DNA of 64,000 nucleotides from Alkalibacterium sp034520745 (GTDB lineage Bacteria; Bacillota; Bacilli; Lactobacillales; Carnobacteriaceae_A), in NCBI GenBank assembly GCA_034520745.1, contig JAXHNF010000009.1:33722-97721 (forward strand). Reading direction: 5' to 3'. Shown here in pieces: positions 18,858 through 28,322 of this stretch. Made by a program: the position numbers and the translations under genes. Numbering within the stretch: position 1 is the stretch's first letter; each line of letters opens with the position of its first letter. The notes under the pieces are model-generated. The model saw only the letters and a list, made by a program, of their open reading frames with translations, was not told the DNA's origin and did not search any database.

Positions 18858-19289
18858 GTCTTGGATCAGAAGGGGACGGAATAGTGAGTCCTACTAGAAA
18901 TTGTGTTTGAATTCAGTTCGTGCATACGTAACTGTCTGACACCGAGCTTATTTCTCATTTTTTGAAGTTCAGTTTTGTGGTGATCACTAAATGCATGAAT
19001 GTCGTTAATGTTCAGTTTAGAATCGGTACGACCTGACTCGACAGATCACTTTATAATTTCAGTTCACGGCTTTAACATTTCCTTGAACTGAATAAATCGG
19101 ACATTTTGTCGAGTTCATTTTCTTCTACTGTAAGCTGAACCACTAAAAATCACCGCTTTGCTGCATTTAAGACATAGGTTCATGAGTCAGATCCAAGCCG
19201 CTGTCGATTTAAAAATCAGTATGAAAAGTAGGTTTTTTTAGAAAAATATGATAGGATTATGATTAGTTAAAGAGCAAAGAAGGGTTACT
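18858..19289. repeat. Gene-free region with spaced TTCAGTT motifs and small hairpins
   Basis: No gene is seen in 430 bases. TTCAGTT recurs at 18912, 18968, 19011 and 19058, with TTCATTT at 19114, i.e. every 43-56 bases. Several copies pair with a nearby inverse copy: TTCAGTTCA (19058-19066) with TGAACTGAA (19084-19092), CAGTT with AACTG around 18914-18934, and GTTCA with TGAAC near 19113-19140. This looks like a second decayed hairpin-repeat region, weaker than the one at 27841. Confidence 0.4.
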
Positions 19290-19751
19290 ATGATAATCAT
19301 TACAGATAATGAGCAGGATACAAAGACCGTAGCGGCATAGAATTACGCGGGCTTGCTGCAGCCGTCCATGACGGTTCTGCTGGAAGGTCAGCTCGGGGCT
19401 GGCAAGACAACCTTTACAAAAGGCCTTGCAGAAGGGCTTGGAATAAAAAGAGTGATAAAAAGTCCGACGTATACACTGATCAAGGAATACACCGACGGGA
19501 TGCTGCCGCTTTACCATATGGATCTGTACCGGCTGGAGGATGCTGAAGACGAAGACCTGGGCCTGGAAGAATATTTTTATGGAGACGGTGTAACGATCGT
19601 CGAGTGGGGATCTTTCATGAAAGAAGACCTGCCTGAAGAGCATTTACTGATTCAGATAAACGTTCTGAACGGTGCAGAGCAGCGGGAACTGATCATTACA
19701 GGGCATGGGAAAAAATACAGCGATATAGTGGGGCGGTTGGAAAATGAGTGA
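19290..19751 (+). CDS. tsaE: tRNA t6A biosynthesis ATPase TsaE (compensating indels)
   Basis: About 153 aa. P-loop GQLGAGKTTFTKGLAEGLG, followed by VIKSPTYTLIKEY and HMDLYRLEDAEDEDLGLEEY, the TsaE signature. An in-frame TAG at 19338 comes from two nearby indels that cancel; the natural reading joins DTKTVA to LAGLLQPSM. TsaE is the ATPase partner of TsaB and TsaD in making N6-threonylcarbamoyl-adenosine on tRNA. The end overlaps the next acetyltransferase by 8 bases, as in other Firmicutes. Confidence 0.88.
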
Positions 19752-20266
19752 AGCACTGGACTGTACCATACGTGAAGCCATACCAGCGGATGCTGCGCGA
19801 GGTTTTGAGGCTGCTGAATGAAACAGCGACTCAGACGGGGTTTATGACTCAGGGATCTGAGGGTGTGGGAATCACTACTGAAGAAGAAGAGAAGCAGCTT
19901 GCCGATATTTATGAGTCATCGAACAACTGTGTGTTCGTGGCGACTTGCAGAGCGATAAGGTCATCGGGATCGCTCTCGATCCACGCTTCCGACAAACCTA
20001 AGATCAGGCATATTGGGGACATCGGCATCGTTATAGACAAAGCTTACTGGGGCTATGGTCTTGGTACACTGATGATGGAGGAACTGCTGCTGTGGGCAGA
20101 TGAATCACCCGTACTCAGCCGTCTGCAGCTGCAGGTACAGGAACGGAACACGCGGGCAAGGCACATGTATGAGAAGCTCGGATTCAAGCTGGAAACCATC
20201 ATGGAACGCGGCGTTAGAGATGAAGGAGACTATCTCAACGTCTGTCTTATGAGCAAATTGATATGA
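19744..20266 (+). CDS. GNAT-family N-acetyltransferase (frameshifted)
   Basis: About 173 aa. ATG 19744 gives MSEALDCTIREAIPADAAR, then an indel near 19797 leads to VLRLLNETATQTGFMTQG. A further paired indel lies near 19945-19970. The acetyl-CoA-binding motif is IDKAYWGYGLGTLMMEELL, and ERNTRARHMYEKLGFKLE is the classical GNAT C-terminal motif. The acceptor is unknown; it is not clearly RimI. It overlaps tsaE and is likely co-transcribed. Confidence 0.85.
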
Positions 20267-20303
20267 AAAAATCAGCCGGGAGCAGATCCCGGCTGTTTTT
20301 TTA
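20267..20303 (+). terminator. Terminator after the tsaE-GNAT unit
   Basis: Stem CAGCCGGGA (20273-20281) / TCCCGGCTG (20287-20295) followed by T8. Confidence 0.9.
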
Positions 20304-20311
20304 GTCAATTA

Positions 20312-20836
20312 TTATTTGATAAAACGTTCCAGAGAGTGAGGTCCGAACTCTTTTTCCTGATTCAGTAGGATGGATGCACTTGCACGGGCATCGTCAAGTG
20401 CGTGGTGATGGTTAAGGGAAATGCCGTAATGTGCCGCAACGGTGTTCAGCTTGTGATTCGGCAGTTCACGCAGGAGTGCACGGGAGGACTGTACTGTACA
20501 TAATGTTTTGAACCGAGGGGCACTCACGCCGTAATGTGATAACGTTCCTGTTAATATGCGTTTGTCAAAAGGCATATTGTGCGCAATGACCAGCTGATCG
20601 GGTGTGAAGTACTGTTTCAGGTCGTTCCATACTTCAGGGAACTTCGGCGCATCGTAAACATCTGTTTCTCTGATACCGTGTATCTGCGTGTTGAAGCGGT
20701 CAAACCATGTTTCCGGCTGTATAAGCGTGTAGTATTCATCGATGATTTTGCTGTCTCTGACAATAGTCAAAGCGACTGAACAGGCGCTGTGGGACTGACG
20801 GTTGGCTGTTTCAAAATCAATTGCTGTAAAATTCAT
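20312..20836 (-). CDS. DnaQ-like DEDDh 3'-5' exonuclease
   Basis: Intact, 174 aa. Exo motif I is TAIDFETANRQSHSACSV, motif II is VIAHNMPFDKRIL and motif III is HHALDDARASASILL, giving the D-E-D-D-h metal site. It is the stand-alone exonuclease type related to the epsilon subunit of DNA polymerase III; no polymerase or BRCT part is attached. It probably trims 3' ends in repair or RNA turnover. Confidence 0.9.
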   Translation of the reverse strand: MNFTAIDFETANRQSHSACSVALTIVRDSKIIDEYYTLIQPETWFDRFNTQIHGIRETDVYDAPKFPEVWNDLKQYFTPDQLVIAHNMPFDKRILTGTLSHYGVSAPRFKTLCTVQSSRALLRELPNHKLNTVAAHYGISLNHHHALDDARASASILLNQEKEFGPHSLERFIK

Positions 20837-20940
20837 ATCATTTAACCTCTTTTTTTCGTTGTTGTTTAGTCATTACAGTATAGCATGATTCACAGTAGAT
20901 TCAAGATTAACATTATTGAAAGAGTGAGCGTTCTTTCTGT

Positions 20941-20988
20941 AGAAAAATAGAACCCGCCGAAACTCTCTAAAGAGTCCCGGCGGGTTCT
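20941..20988 (-). terminator. Terminator of the P-type ATPase gene
   Basis: Read on the minus strand, a perfect stem AGAACCCGCCGGGACTCT / AGAGTTTCGGCGGGTTCT (one G-T pair) is followed by ATTTTT. Confidence 0.9.
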
Positions 20989-20997
20989 GGTTTATAT

Positions 20998-23637
20998 TTA
21001 GGCTGGTTTTATAAGGTAAAACAATTTTTCTCAGTTCTAGAATAATCGTTGTTGCAAAGGCTAACCCAGCCGCGATAGCCCATTCGGTCAAGCCGAATGC
21101 AGCGGGGATGGAGAAGACGCTTCTGACGGCAGGTAGAAGTGTGATTCCGTACAGGCCCATCCCGGCAATAAACGCCATAATGACAAACTTATTACTGAAA
21201 AATCCGGCACCGATACTCGTCTGGACATTGGAACGAGCCGGGAACACTTGAAGTGTCCGAGACAATATCAATGTCGTAAAGGCCATGGCCACACTCATTT
21301 CTTCCGATATCTGAAGTCCGATATACTGCGAAATGATGACAGCCGTGCCTATAAGCACCCCACGAAACGCAACGATCCTGAAGGTATTGCCTGAGAATAT
21401 CGATTCATCAGGATCCCTAGGTTTTTGTTCCATAACGTTCTTTTCTGCCGGTTCCAGTCCTAAGGCGATAGCTGGCATTGAGTCATTGACCAGATTGATA
21501 AAAAGCAGCTGCAGCGCTGTGAACGGGCTGACCCAGTTCACTACCAGGGCAAATATGATAGCAATGACAGCACCCAGATTCCCTGAGAACAGGTAGGCGA
21601 TCGATTTTTTGATATTGCTGTAAATGGTACGTCCGACAGCAATCGCACAGGACGATGGAGACGAAATTGTCATCAGTCAGGATCATGGCTGAAGCATCTT
21701 TGGCCACGTCCGTCCCGCTACCCATCGCGATACCAATATCGGCCTGCTTCAGAGCCGGTGCATCATTGACGCCGTCACCCGTCATGGCAGTGATCTGGTT
21801 TTTGTTCTCCCAGGCTGTCACGATACGGATTTTATTTTCCGGTGTTACACGGGCGTAAACGGTGATGTCTTCGAGCTGATCCATCAGCTCTTCTTCGGAC
21901 AAGTCATCCAGCTCCTGCCCGGTATAAGCAAGGTCGCCTTCTTTGAAAATGTTCAGATCACGTCCGATCGCACGGGCGGTGGTTTTGTGGTCACCTGTGA
22001 TCATGACGGTTCGCACGCCCGCGTTAGCGGCATCTTCTACGGCGTGATAAACGGCTTCACGCGGTGGGTCGATCATAGCGAGCAGACCGATGAAAATCAG
22101 ATCGTCTTCATCCTCGATGCTGACTTCATTTGTGTCGATCGGCTTATAGGCAAAAGCCAGGACACGCATCGCCTGGTTGGAGAAATCCTCGTTTTTCTGT
22201 TTCAGTTCTTCCAGACGTTCTTCTGTCAGTTCGACGATCTCGCCGTTCATCTTGACTCTTGAACACAGCTTGAACAGTACATCAGGTCCACCTTTTGTCA
22301 GAAGACCGTTTTTCTCCGTCGATTTCATGAACGGTGGACATGCGTTTGCGGCTGGAGTCAAAAGGAAGCTCGGCTGAGTCTCGTATACTTCTCTCTCAGG
22401 GAGTTGTATGGAAGGTCCTGTTTGTTGCTGTAAGCGATCAGAGCGACTTCTGTAGGGTCACCGCTGGATTCACCTTTTTCATTGATATTGGAGTCGTTTG
22501 CCAGAACAGCTATTTCCATCAGTATCTTTTCTGACTCTGTCCAGGTGCTGCTGTCTCCGGAGAAAAGATGAGATTCGCCATTTGGAATGTATTCATCCAC
22601 GACGGTCATTTTATTCTGTGTCAGGGTCCCGGTTTTATCGGTACAAATCACGCTGGTGGAACCGAGCGTTTCGACTGCCGGCAGCTGTCTGATGATCGCA
22701 TGCTGCTTGGCCATTTTATTTGTTCCGACTGACAGAACGATTGTTACGATGGACTGCAGAGCTTCCGGGATCGCTGCGACGGCAACGGCCGCAGCGAACA
22801 TGAAGGCATTAAGCAGGGGCACGGTCACATCCTGTGCGTCTCCGAGTAAGATACGTGCAGCCTGGATACCAAAAATAACGACAGACAGCAGTAAGTATAA
22901 ATATACCCAGTTTCTTGCTGAATTGTGCCAGCTGTCTCTGCAGAGGCGTCTGCTTGGCAGAGGCATTCTGAACGAGTTCGGCAACCTTACCCATTTCCGT
23001 TTTTTCACCGGTCGATGTCACGACCATCATTCCGCGGCCGGCAGTGACCATCGTACTGCTGTAAACCATATTGATACGGTCAGCGAGCGGGATGTCTTCG
23101 TCCAATGCTTTATCTGTTTTCTCGGAAGGCATGGACTCACCGGTCAAAGCACCTTCTTCGACTTGAAGCGATTCGGCTTTCGATCAGTCGTCCGTCGGCA
23201 GGGATGTTATCTCCGGCTTCCAGTGCGACGACGTCACCAACGGTCAGTTCTCTGGCTTCGATCTGTTTTGTTTTGCCGTCACGATAGACATTTGCCGTCG
23301 GAGCGGACATTTTTTCCAGAGACTCGAGTGAATCCTCAGCTTTTTTTGTCTGAACCACACTTAAAATGGCGTTCAAGATCAATACAACAAAGATGATCAG
23401 TGATTCGATCCATTCGCCAATGACTACCTGAACGATTGCTACAATAAGTAAAACGATGACCATGGGATCTTTAAAGGTTTCCAGAAACATGGAGAGGATA
23501 GATTTCTTTTCTTTACGGCTGATTTCATTGTAACCGTGTTCTTCCAGTCGTTTGTCCACCTCCGACTGGCTGAGACCTTCTCTGGAAGAACCGATGGATT
23601 CCAGTACGTTGTCTTTTGTTTCCTGATAATAATTCAT
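20998..23637 (-). CDS. P-type cation ATPase (Ca2+/Mn2+ type, frameshifted)
   Basis: About 880 aa when repaired. Landmarks run in the right order: actuator TGES in GALTGESMPSEK, phosphorylation site CTDKTGTLTQNKM, and hinge MTGDGVNDAPALKQADIG, followed by C-terminal membrane helices. At least five indels break it (near 23150, 22930, 22360, 21640 and 21020). After the last repair it ends EKLFYLIKPA at 20998, just before the terminator; the unrepaired frame would run through that hairpin. The family pumps Ca2+ or Mn2+ out of the cell. The upstream manganese-type riboswitch suggests Mn2+ is at least one substrate, as for YoaB of Lactococcus. Confidence 0.88.
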
Positions 23638-23662
23638 TGCTTTATCCTTTCTATGATGAAGT

Positions 23663-23800
23663 AAAATAAAAAGAGACGCATACGGAATAAACGATGGCTG
23701 ATCCGTATACGTCTCACTATTTAATACAGCACCAGCAGATAATCAGTCTACGAATGGTGGCACTGTAACAGATTTTCACTGCAAGTTACTCCCGCATATA
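23663..23800 (-). promoter_or_regulatory. Probable yybP-ykoY (Mn2+) riboswitch with terminator
   Basis: On the minus strand the leader reads TATATGCGGGAGTAAC, a small P2 stem (GTAAC/GTTAC), and a P3 stem CAGTGCCA/TGGTGCTG holding an internal loop with CATTCG. It then reads ATAGTGAGACGTATA. GGGAGTA, ATTCGT and GAGAC recall the Lactococcus yybP-ykoY aptamer. P1 (TATGCG with CGTATA) excludes the terminator GAGACGTATACGGA / TCCGTATGCGTCTC followed by T5, because both use CGTATA. Metal binding should therefore stabilise P1 and switch the ATPase gene on. Confidence 0.72.
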
Positions 23801-23821
23801 TAATATTTAAATGTCTAACTT

Positions 23822-23850
23822 ATTATAATTAAGTCATCTATGAAAAGCAA
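23822..23850 (-). promoter_or_regulatory. Promoter of the riboswitch-ATPase transcript
   Basis: On the minus strand TTGCTT (23850-23845), 17 bases, TATAAT (23827-23822), placing the transcript start about 15 bases before the aptamer. Confidence 0.7.
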
Positions 23851-24194
23851 GTATATTGTTTCATATGATCTGTAAATCAAGACTCATGACATCATCATGA
23901 TCTTGAAGTGATATTATGTTTGATATCGAAGATTGATACGCGTCCTATCTGGTCAGTGAAAATCTTACGCTCTCTCTACTTTTATTATCCCGTCACATTG
24001 ATCTGAGTAAAGAAATACAGTGAAAATGTGAAGAATATGTTGAAAGAAGCAGTCAACAGACGATGAAGTGACAAATATTCTTTATTTCTACACATCTGGA
24101 TAGAATAGTGTTAAAATAAATCTGATTATTCAATTATGAAATAAAGTTGAAACCTACTCAGAGTATCTATCCAATGAGAGGAATAACTAAACCT
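23851..24194. other. Intergenic region between the ATPase leader and murB
   Basis: No gene, terminator or convincing operator is seen in these AT-rich 344 bases. The promoter of murB must lie here, but I could not fix a clear -35/-10 pair. Confidence 0.4.
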
Positions 24195-25197
24195 ATGATG
24201 ACTAAAGACTTAATCAAAGCCTTTCCGATGCGAATATAAAAGAAAATGAACCATTGTCAAGGTATACATATACCAAAACAGGCGGACCTGCGGATGCTCT
24301 GATTTTTCCCAAGAGCAAGGAGGAAGTCCAGGCCCTGGTAAAATGGCTGAGTGACAATGACTGGCCTATGACTGTTTTGGGCAATGCGAGCAATCTGATC
24401 GTCAAAGATGGCGGGATCCGCGGCGCCACCATTATTCTGACAGACATGAATCAGATCACGATTTCCGACAACAGCATCCGTGTGCTGACAGGAGCGCCCT
24501 GATCGAAGTCAGCAAACGGGCCTATGAAGCTGAACTCACGGGACTGGAGTTTGCCTGCGGTATCCCGGGCAGTGTAGGCGGTGCTGTTTACATGAATGCC
24601 GGTGCTTACGGCGGTGAAGGTCAAAGAAGTGATCAGACGTGTCACTGTACTGACGCGTGAAGGCGAAATGAAGGAAATGATCGATGATGACATGGAGTTT
24701 GAATATCGCCACAGTATTCTTCAAGAATCAGATCGATATCGCTCTGGAAGTCGTATTTGAACTGGAGCCGGGTGACAAAGAAGAAATCAAAGCTAAAATG
24801 GATGAACTGACCTATCTGCGAACGTCCAAGCAGCCGCTGGAATACCCTTCCTGCGGGTCAGTGTTCAAGCGTCCGACAGGTTATTTCACAGGTAAGCTGA
24901 TTCAGGATGCCGGTCTGCAGGGCTTCACGTGGGGCGGAGCGCAGGTTTCCGAGAAACACGCCGGCTTTATCGTTAATATCAATAACGCAACGGCAACTGA
25001 TTATGTCGAGCTTGATCGAGCATATCCAGGAAGTTATACTGGAAAAAGACGGTGTGACACTGGAAACAGAAGTGAAGATCATCGGAGAAGATCTCGTCAC
25101 TGATACAGATGCCAACCGTGCCCTGATTGCAAAGGCAAAGGAAACGCTGAAAGCAAAATTCAATAAAATTCTGTTGACCAGAGAAACAACAGAATAA
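24195..25197 (+). CDS. murB: UDP-N-acetylenolpyruvoylglucosamine reductase (frameshifted)
   Basis: About 333 aa when repaired. The FAD-binding half shows YTKTGGPADALIFPKSKEEV and VLGNASNLIVKDGGIRG, with CGIPGSVGGAVYMNAGAYGG. The substrate domain has PSCGSVFKRPTGYFTGKLIQ, with the catalytic serine in GSVFK, then GAQVSEKHAGFIVN. Five indels (near 24230, 24502, 24620, 24740 and 25015) break it. MurB makes UDP-MurNAc for peptidoglycan and is essential, so these indels are very unlikely to be real. The C-terminus past KIIGEDLVTD is longer than usual. Confidence 0.88.
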
Positions 25198-25203
25198 CAG
25201 GTA

Positions 25204-25249
25204 GAATTCCACACAACCGTACGTCCTGACTGTTGCGTGGAATTTTTTT
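25204..25249 (+). terminator. Terminator of murB
   Basis: Stem GAATTCCACACAAC / GTTGCGTGGAATT with a T7 tail. Confidence 0.85.
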
Positions 25250-25318
25250 GTAAAAATCACTGCATACAGCCTCACTCATGTTATATTGAATAGACATTAA
25301 TATAATGGAGGTTTTTTT

Positions 25319-26241
25319 ATGAAAATTGGTGTCATAGGACTGGGTACGATTGCTCAGAAAGCGTATCTGCCTGTTTATACGACAGAATTTCCGGAACATG
25401 AATGGTTTTTTTCCACACGGAATCAGAAAACACTGAAGGATTTAGGAAAAAATACGGGGTGCCAAAGGACCGTCAGTTTACCGACTGGCAGGAGCTTCTG
25501 GACCGGGTGGATATGGTTTTCGTTCATACCCCTACAGACACACACGAAGACGTCTGCCGTGCGTTTCTGAAGAAAAGGATCCCGACATTTGTAGACAAAC
25601 CGCTGACTGAACATGTTGAAAGCACAAAAGCGCTCTTGGATTTTGCAGCTGGTCAGGAGACCCTGCTGATGACCGGATTCAATCGCCGCTTCGCTCCAAT
25701 GGTCCAGTCGATGAAGCAGCTGCCAGACAAGAATCACCTTATCCTGCAGAAAAACCAGGTTGACAGCACTGATTTTGACGTAAGATACCGCATATATGAT
25801 ATGATGATCCACCCGCTGGACACGGCTCTTTATTTGCTGGGTGAACCGGCTGAAGTGACTGCGTCCCGAGTTGTCAAAGAAGCTAACCGGTTTTCCCGTG
25901 CGTGGGTCCTATTGGAAACGTCGAAAGCAACAGCCTATGTTTCAGTCAACAATGAATCCGGGACCAAACTGGAAAAATATGAGGTGCAGGGCAAGTCAGA
26001 AACGGTCATACTTGAAAACCTGACCGACAAGACGAGTTACAAAGGGAATGAATCCATCAGTACCCAAGCCGGCGACTGGGTGACCACACTAGAAAAAGGG
26101 GCTTTGTACCGATGATCAAAGCCTTCATCCAGGCTGTCGAAACTGGAGGGGAAGAATCCGGTGACATTGGACAGTGTTCTCCATAGTCATGAAATCTGTG
26201 AAACGATCATTTCAAATCATGAAAAAAGCGAGCAGAGCTGA
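25319..26241 (+). CDS. Gfo/Idh/MocA-family oxidoreductase (frameshifted)
   Basis: About 306 aa. The NAD(P)-binding N-terminus is MKIGVIGLGTIAQKAYLPVY, and VHTPTDTHEDVC and PTFVDKPLTEHVESTKAL carry the family DKP lysine. YDMMIHPLDTALYLLGEP holds the conserved H-x-x-D-x-A. Frameshifts lie near 25445, 26105 and 26150. The substrate is not known; relatives act on sugars, inositols or virulence-factor MviM-type compounds. The stop overlaps the NUDIX start by one base. Confidence 0.85.
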
Positions 26242-26696
26242 TGGATCATGTCAGGGATTTGAGAGAAAAAGTCGGGCATGAGACACTGATATTGAACGGC
26301 TCGGTCGCCTTTATCCTGAATGACGAAAAAGAAATCCTGCTCCAGCGGCGGCCGGATAAGTCCTGGGGGCTGCCCGGCGGATTGATGGAGCTGGGAGAAA
26401 GCTTTGAAGAGACCTTGATCAGAGAAGTGAGAGAAGAAACAAATCTGACAGTCACTGAATATGAGTTTATGGCTGTTCTTTCCGGCAGAGACTACTTTGT
26501 CGAACTGGCAAACGGCGATAAATATTACTCAGTGACAGCCCTGTATCATGTCACCGCTTATGAAGGAAGACTTGAAAGCCGTTCGGACGAATCCGTCCAG
26601 CTGGCCTATTTTCCTCTTGATGATATTCCCGAAGATATGAATTCCAGATGGCGAAAGTTTTTAGATACGTTTAGAGAAAAGTACAACAGTCACTGA
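26241..26696 (+). CDS. NUDIX hydrolase
   Basis: Intact, 151 aa. The Nudix box reads GLMELGESFEETLIREVREE followed by TNL, with all catalytic glutamates. The family hydrolyses nucleoside diphosphates linked to another group; the substrate is unknown. The gene is coupled to the oxidoreductase by a one-base overlap, so the pair is a small operon ended by a terminator. Confidence 0.9.
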   Translation: MDHVRDLREKVGHETLILNGSVAFILNDEKEILLQRRPDKSWGLPGGLMELGESFEETLIREVREETNLTVTEYEFMAVLSGRDYFVELANGDKYYSVTALYHVTAYEGRLESRSDESVQLAYFPLDDIPEDMNSRWRKFLDTFREKYNSH

Positions 26697-26732
26697 ATAG
26701 GGAACCTTCACTCTGATAAAGAATCTGAAAGA

Positions 26733-26773
26733 AAAAGGCACATTCTGGTTTCAAGTCAGAATGTGCCTTTTTT
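26733..26773 (+). terminator. Terminator of the oxidoreductase-NUDIX unit
   Basis: Stem AAAAGGCACATTCTG / CAGAATGTGCCTTTT with a T6 tail. Confidence 0.9.
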
Positions 26774-27065
26774 CATCTCTTCAATACACCTATGTTTTTC
26801 CAAGTTACTGTCCAAACCTAATTGTGGAGAGTGACAGAAGGTCATACCATACCTTTTACGCTGTTCGATACGTATCATTCATGTCGTTACCATTCACGAA
26901 CATTGGAAAGTGATCAATAATTGTCTTTAGGCATTATGACCCATACTCAATATATTATAAAAAGTATAAATTTCAGAAGAGATTTAACGTGAGGCAGTTT
27001 TAACCAGTGACATAGGAACAATATGATATACTTTGTATAGAAGTAGAAGAAGGGAGCTTTTTTAA
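26774..27065. other. Intergenic region before rpiA
   Basis: No gene in 292 bases. A possible -10 TATACT lies near 27029 with only a weak -35. No T-box or riboswitch signature was recognised. Confidence 0.35.
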
Positions 27066-27745
27066 GTGAATTTAAAAGAAATGGTCGGCAATAAAGCGGC
27101 AGAATTCGTGAAAGACGGCATGGTTGTTGGCTTAGGAACAGGATCGACTGCCTATTATATGGTCGAAGCGGTAGGCAAGCGTGTGAAGGAAGAGGGACTG
27201 TCTATAACCGGAGTCACGACTTCACACAGAACAGCAGACCAGGCCAAAGAGCTGGGAATTCCTTTGAAAGACATCAATGACGTGGAGAAGATCGATGTCA
27301 CGATCGACGGTGCGGATGAGATTTCTGACGATTACCAGGGGATCAAAGGGGGCGGCGGCGCTCATTTATTTGAAAAAATGGTAGCGAACCAGTCGGATGA
27401 AGTGATCTGGATCGTGGATGACAGCAAACTCGTTCATAAACTCGGTGCTTTTCCTTTACCGGTCGAAGTCGTTAAGTTCGGCTGTCAGCAGGTTTTCCGT
27501 GTGTTTGAAGAAAAAGGAATGAAGCCAAGCTTTAGAAAAGATGATAATGATGAGCTGTATCTTGACTGATTCAGGGAACTATATCATCGATCTGCATCTG
27601 GATCAGATTGATAAGCCGCACGAACTGGCTGTCTGGCTGGATTCTCAAACAGGTGTCGTGGAACACGGTCTTGTTCTTAGACTGTGTCACGAAAGTCATT
27701 GTAGGGACTGAAGACGGTCCCGAAGTGAAAGACGTTAAGCGCTAA
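27066..27745 (+). CDS. rpiA: Ribose-5-phosphate isomerase A (frameshifted)
   Basis: About 226 aa. Active-site loops GLGTGSTAYYMVEA, TIDGADEISDD and IKGGGGAHLFEKMVA, with the base-donating acidic and lysine residues of RpiA. Indels near 27567 and 27672 break the C-terminal part (TDSGNYIIDLHLDQ, then LDCVTKVIVGTEDGPEV). It interconverts ribose-5-phosphate and ribulose-5-phosphate. GTG 27066 is the start that gives the family N-terminus. It is convergent with tdh, with the hairpin repeat array between them. Confidence 0.9.
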
Positions 27746-27840
27746 TTGAAAAAGCGATAATAGTTGAAATGGATGATTCCGTCGGACTTTATTGTTTGAA
27801 TAGAAGTTCTATTATTGACTAGCTGATATGAAGATTGGAA

Positions 27841-28190
27841 AATAGCTGGTAAGCCTCAACGAGCGAAATGAGCAACTGAGAGACCGGTTACATCGGACTG
27901 CAATAGTGGGAAGCTCGAGCTGGGAAAATTGATAGAGTACCGATTATGCTGGGGCAATAAGCCGGAACTCGCAGCGGAACCAAGTGAGATGAATGTCTGA
28001 TATCGGGCGTAGTAGTTTGGAATTCACGGTGGCAAATTAAACTGAGTTCCGGTTGACTAGGCGTAATAGCCATGAGTCGCGTCTGAAAAGCGAAATGAAT
28101 TCGGGTTATCAGCCAATGCGATAACCGAAATTCAATACAGGAAAGTCGGATGAATTCTGATAGTTACTCAGGATGCAATAACCGGATATT
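27841..28190. repeat. Tandem array of decayed 54-61 bp hairpin repeats
   Basis: Six full units and a partial one start at about 27841, 27902, 27956, 28010, 28065, 28120 and 28177. Each starts with an AATA(A/G)CCGGAA(T/C)TC-like arm and ends with a GAATTCCGGTTAT-like inverse arm before a GCG/GC junction. The unit at 28010-28059 still pairs 15 of 17 positions (G-T included) around a 16-nt loop. No reading frame crosses the array. It lies between the convergent rpiA and tdh genes. It is neither a CRISPR array nor an IS known to me. Confidence 0.65.
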
Positions 28191-28208
28191 TTAAGAGCTT
28201 TAAATCGG

Positions 28209-28233
28209 AAGAAGGCGGCCTCAAGCCGCCTTC
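28209..28233. terminator. GC-rich hairpin at the end of the repeat array
   Basis: Perfect stem GAAGGCGGCC TCAA-type loop GCCGCCTTC. The tails are weak on both sides, so it may end rpiA transcription or act as a barrier between convergent genes. Confidence 0.5.
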
Positions 28234-28250
28234 CACTTCTTGATTAAACA

Positions 28251-28304
28251 AAAAGACTGTGTTTACCTGGAGAGATTTACTCTCAGCGGGTAACACAGTC
28301 TTTT
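28251..28304 (-). terminator. Terminator of the kbl-tdh operon
   Basis: On the minus strand AAAAGACTGTGTTACC pairs with GGTAAACACAGTCTTTT, with an inner GAGAG/CTCTC stem and a T tail. Confidence 0.8.
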
Positions 28305-28322
28305 CAACTTTAATGCATCTGA

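Noticed and set aside
19288..19312. Fur-box-like GATAATCATTAC...GATAATGA
   Set aside because: It falls on the first codons of tsaE, has weak symmetry and no promoter is placed around it.
20873..20997. C-terminal extension of the P-type ATPase through the terminator
   Set aside because: The extension reads through a perfect terminator hairpin. Correcting one extra A gives a natural end (LIKPA) at 20998.
26774..27065. T-box or other riboswitch before rpiA
   Set aside because: No T-box GGTGG-ACCGCG type element and no terminator/antiterminator pair are present.
27841..28190. CRISPR array
   Set aside because: The units drift strongly, there are no constant repeats with unique spacers, and no cas gene is in the window. 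Internal dyad symmetry fits hairpin repeats.
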